DNA of 55,026 bases, from positions 1-55,026 of the forward strand of contig JANQJM010000174.1 of the NCBI GenBank assembly GCA_028281635.1, read 5' to 3'. Below the pieces are notes generated by a model. That model made no database searches. It saw only the letters and a program-made list of their open reading frames with translations, and was not told the DNA's origin. The translations under genes were made by a program, and so were the position numbers. The DNA comes from Pseudomonadales bacterium (GTDB lineage Bacteria; Pseudomonadota; Gammaproteobacteria; Pseudomonadales; Pseudohongiellaceae). This document shows, piece after piece, positions 53,239 to 55,026 of this stretch (positions are counted from its first letter, which is position 1; the number at the start of each line of letters is the position of its first letter).

Positions 53239-54723
53239 TCAGGCGAAAAAGCCGTGTAAATACCAGTTCCTCCCGCCACCGCGTTCCCGAAAAATCCATA
53301 GGCGACTGCCGTTCTGTTCCTGAGCTACATAATAGTCACGGCAAATATTGCTGCCATACCACCAGCGGGTTTCAATGCGTTCAGGCCCACTGATCAATCT
53401 GATTGGCTGACGGTGATAGAGCTTGCCATGCCTCAGTAGCAGTGGCTCGGGCTTAGTCAGTAGCCATACTGGCCTGGGGTTGGAGGCAATCTCATCAGTG
53501 CCAGTCTGCTGCTGTGATTGCTGTCTCGATTCCTGGTAGTCCAATTCTTCGCTAGCGTATTCCGGGCAATGTTCTGCCACGGTATTGATGCTCTTGAGCG
53601 AACTGGAACCCAGGCGTGCATGCAGTTGTTCCATAAACTGATCCAGCGCTGAAGGCCCATTGCCCTGACCACCTGCCCTGTCTTCTATTAACAGTTGTTC
53701 ACTGTGAGTCATGAATGCATCGAACTTTTTAATGCTAAGTTTTACTCCAATGATTGGAGCTGGCATATTGAGCTTGGCGAAATGAGTTTCCAGCAGTAGC
53801 AGTAAATGATCACGACAGCGACTGGATTGCCTCAGCGCCATATCAATCTCGGTGCCGGGTCGCTTCTCATGCAACAAGGCAAACACCAGATGACTGGTAC
53901 TGAGGTCGCGACGCTGAAGGAAATCACAGAGCTGCGCTAGCATTTCATCGGCTATCGGGAGCAGACGGTCCAGGTCTTCTAACTCATAAGGAAGATCGTA
54001 AGCACTGTTGTAAGCAGGTGGTGCAACGTAGTTGCGTGTGGGTTCGGGTGCTGTACCCAGTGCTTTGTTTAATAGATTAACGAAGTCACTGCCGAAACGT
54101 TTGCGTAAACCATCAGTAGGTAGGCGCCAGATGTCCCTTATTTTGCGTACACCCATATTGTACAGACGGCGATTTTGTTCTTCGTCAAGCTGCAACACCT
54201 CGATGGGTAATTGGCCGAGTGCTGAACGCAGATTGTCTTTACGGTAGACCAAGGTATTGTAGCCAGAACGAGCCAGTAGCAGGCTACCGGTTACAGTGGG
54301 ACTGGCAGCGTAAAAAAACTGTTCCTGCAATTGTTGCTGTGTCAGCGCAGGCTTAATCGAAGCCGCCAGTTTGTCGTGGATAGCATCGATACCGCCGAAG
54401 TATTTCAGACTGCTGCGCACTTCGCAGATCAGGGCCTGGGGGTGGAAGCTCACCGTGGAACTGACGCTCTCCGCCAAGGCTGCCAGTTCCTGCAGGATCT
54501 TCTCTTGCTGCACCTCGCTCAGTTCAACTAACTGAGGAAAGAACAGGGCATACCAAAGATTTCTCTGTCCAGGGCTTCCAGCCGCATAGGGTTTATCCAG
54601 CGGCTCTCTATGTTTACCAGGCTGCTGCTCCCTTTGTTGTTTATCGGGAACAGGCAGCTTGATGACCTGGGCGCCCGCTGCCTCCGGCAGCGGTAACTGG
54701 ACCCTGGGTTCGGAGTCCTCCAT
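53239..54723 (-). CDS. imuB: ImuB, inactive Y-family polymerase-like mutasome protein
   Basis: 494 residues. The Y-family fold is shown by LWYALFFPQLVELSEVQQEK, then FHPQALICEVRSSLKYFGGI, YNTLVYRKDNLRSALGQLPI and RRLYNMGVRKIRDIWRLPTD. The catalytic Asp/Glu of true Y-family polymerases are missing, as is typical of ImuB, which bridges the beta clamp and DnaE2. The C-terminus has PIRLISGPERIETRWWYGSN and RLWIFRERGGGRNWYLHGFFA, standard for the family. It follows imuA by 15 bases and points towards dnaE2 with 3.7 kb between. Confidence 0.95.
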   Translation of the reverse strand: MEDSEPRVQLPLPEAAGAQVIKLPVPDKQQREQQPGKHREPLDKPYAAGSPGQRNLWYALFFPQLVELSEVQQEKILQELAALAESVSSTVSFHPQALICEVRSSLKYFGGIDAIHDKLAASIKPALTQQQLQEQFFYAASPTVTGSLLLARSGYNTLVYRKDNLRSALGQLPIEVLQLDEEQNRRLYNMGVRKIRDIWRLPTDGLRKRFGSDFVNLLNKALGTAPEPTRNYVAPPAYNSAYDLPYELEDLDRLLPIADEMLAQLCDFLQRRDLSTSHLVFALLHEKRPGTEIDMALRQSSRCRDHLLLLLETHFAKLNMPAPIIGVKLSIKKFDAFMTHSEQLLIEDRAGGQGNGPSALDQFMEQLHARLGSSSLKSINTVAEHCPEYASEELDYQESRQQSQQQTGTDEIASNPRPVWLLTKPEPLLLRHGKLYHRQPIRLISGPERIETRWWYGSNICRDYYVAQEQNGSRLWIFRERGGGRNWYLHGFFA

Positions 54724-54738
54724 GGCTTACTTCCGGGC

Positions 54739-55026
54739 TTAATCGATGGCTTGATGGTGGTAGAGATTGAGCCGGGTGGTGAAGGGGCGGAAGTTGCCAC
54801 GGGCCTTGAGCAGAGTAACCTCAGCCTCGGAAAAATCACTATTATTATCCGGAGAATCCTTTATTTGCATACGCATTGGCGATGGTGAGTACTTACTATC
54901 ATTGTGCTTAAAGAGGACTCCAAGAGTCTCGCCAGTCTCTCCCGCCAGCTGCAATCGACGCAGGACCCGGCCCGGCAACCAGTTCTGCCAGGCTAGCACC
55001 AGACCACAGTTTTGGGTCTGTAATGC
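54739..55026 (-). CDS. imuA: ImuA, RecA-like mutasome protein, N-terminus outside window
   Basis: Only the C-terminal 95 residues are present and the frame is open to the right edge. LVLAWQNWLPGRVLRRLQLA, then GETGETLGVLFKH, and later EVTLLKARGNFRPFTTRLNL, match the ImuA C-terminus. ImuA is a degenerate RecA-like protein that interacts with ImuB. It lies 15 bases upstream of imuB on the same strand, giving an imuA-imuB operon. Its LexA box, if any, lies beyond the window. Confidence 0.9.
   Translation of the reverse strand, partial: ALQTQNCGLVLAWQNWLPGRVLRRLQLAGETGETLGVLFKHNDSKYSPSPMRMQIKDSPDNNSDFSEAEVTLLKARGNFRPFTTRLNLYHHQAID

Overview
The window reads as ordinary chromosome of a free-living, probably marine or soil, gammaproteobacterium. 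The signs are a Gram-negative envelope gene set (Skp/OmpH-type chaperone, MltB-type lytic transglycosylase, DUF2490 outer-membrane-like protein, many Sec signal peptides and lipoboxes), c-type cytochromes, an SOS mutasome with a gammaproteobacterial-type LexA box, and a very large share of secreted hydrolases. The mix (M13 peptidase, bacterial tricorn, gamma-glutamyltransferase, D-aminoacylase-like and amidohydrolase proteins, two paralogous 'GHPDxQG' secreted proteins) is the sort seen in oligotrophic marine lineages, but the genus cannot be fixed from this sequence alone. No tRNA, rRNA, CRISPR array, IS element or phage gene was seen.

Layout. 0-3 kb: a cut NHL-repeat secreted protein, a LysE exporter, a small periplasmic protein and a secreted GHPDxQG protein, all on the minus strand. 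3.1-5.7 kb: a translationally coupled pair made of an RnfD/NqrB-like membrane protein with a Cys-rich CX7C (Hcp/Sel1-like) tail and a membrane-anchored SUMF1-fold protein. 5.8-9.6 kb: small envelope proteins, then an Old Yellow Enzyme paired with a di-haem cytochrome c. 9.6-13.9 kb: an MDR reductase, an orphan double-glycine leader peptide gene, cytochrome c', and an ABC exporter pair. 14-19 kb: a class C beta-lactamase-fold hydrolase, an acetyltransferase, a diguanylate cyclase, a possible 38-residue membrane peptide, DUF2490, a lipoprotein and a methyltransferase. 19-27 kb: a tricorn-type protease, an SDR, a rhodanese divergent from a GlxA/FtrA-type regulator, a GyrI-like protein, a lytic transglycosylase and a VOC gene interrupted by an in-frame TGA.

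27-41.5 kb holds mostly secreted peptide and amide hydrolases: gamma-glutamyltransferase, an MBOAT/SGNH acyl-transfer pair, a D-aminoacylase-like enzyme next to an M13 peptidase, then a plus-strand run of two amidohydrolase-fold proteins and threonine synthase. Together they suggest uptake and breakdown of peptides or modified amides, though no shared pathway is proven. 41.5-46 kb: a TPR-type protein with a lipoprotein, a glutathione S-transferase, an Lrp/AsnC regulator divergent from a DUF6356 gene, and the second GHPDxQG protein.

46.3-55 kb contains the SOS mutasome in an unusual split layout. dnaE2 is on the plus strand behind its own LexA-box promoter. imuB and imuA (imuA cut by the window end) are on the minus strand and point towards dnaE2. 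About 3.7 kb of unrelated minus-strand genes lies between them: a second SUMF1-fold lipoprotein, MmcQ/YjbR, GNAT, a GDT1-type cation transporter half, a membrane protein and two VOC-type proteins. Just before dnaE2 is a 111-bp cloverleaf-like inverted repeat. The best candidates for something undescribed are the RnfD-CX7C/SUMF1 pair, the orphan GG-leader peptide, the palindromic element before dnaE2 and the split mutasome.
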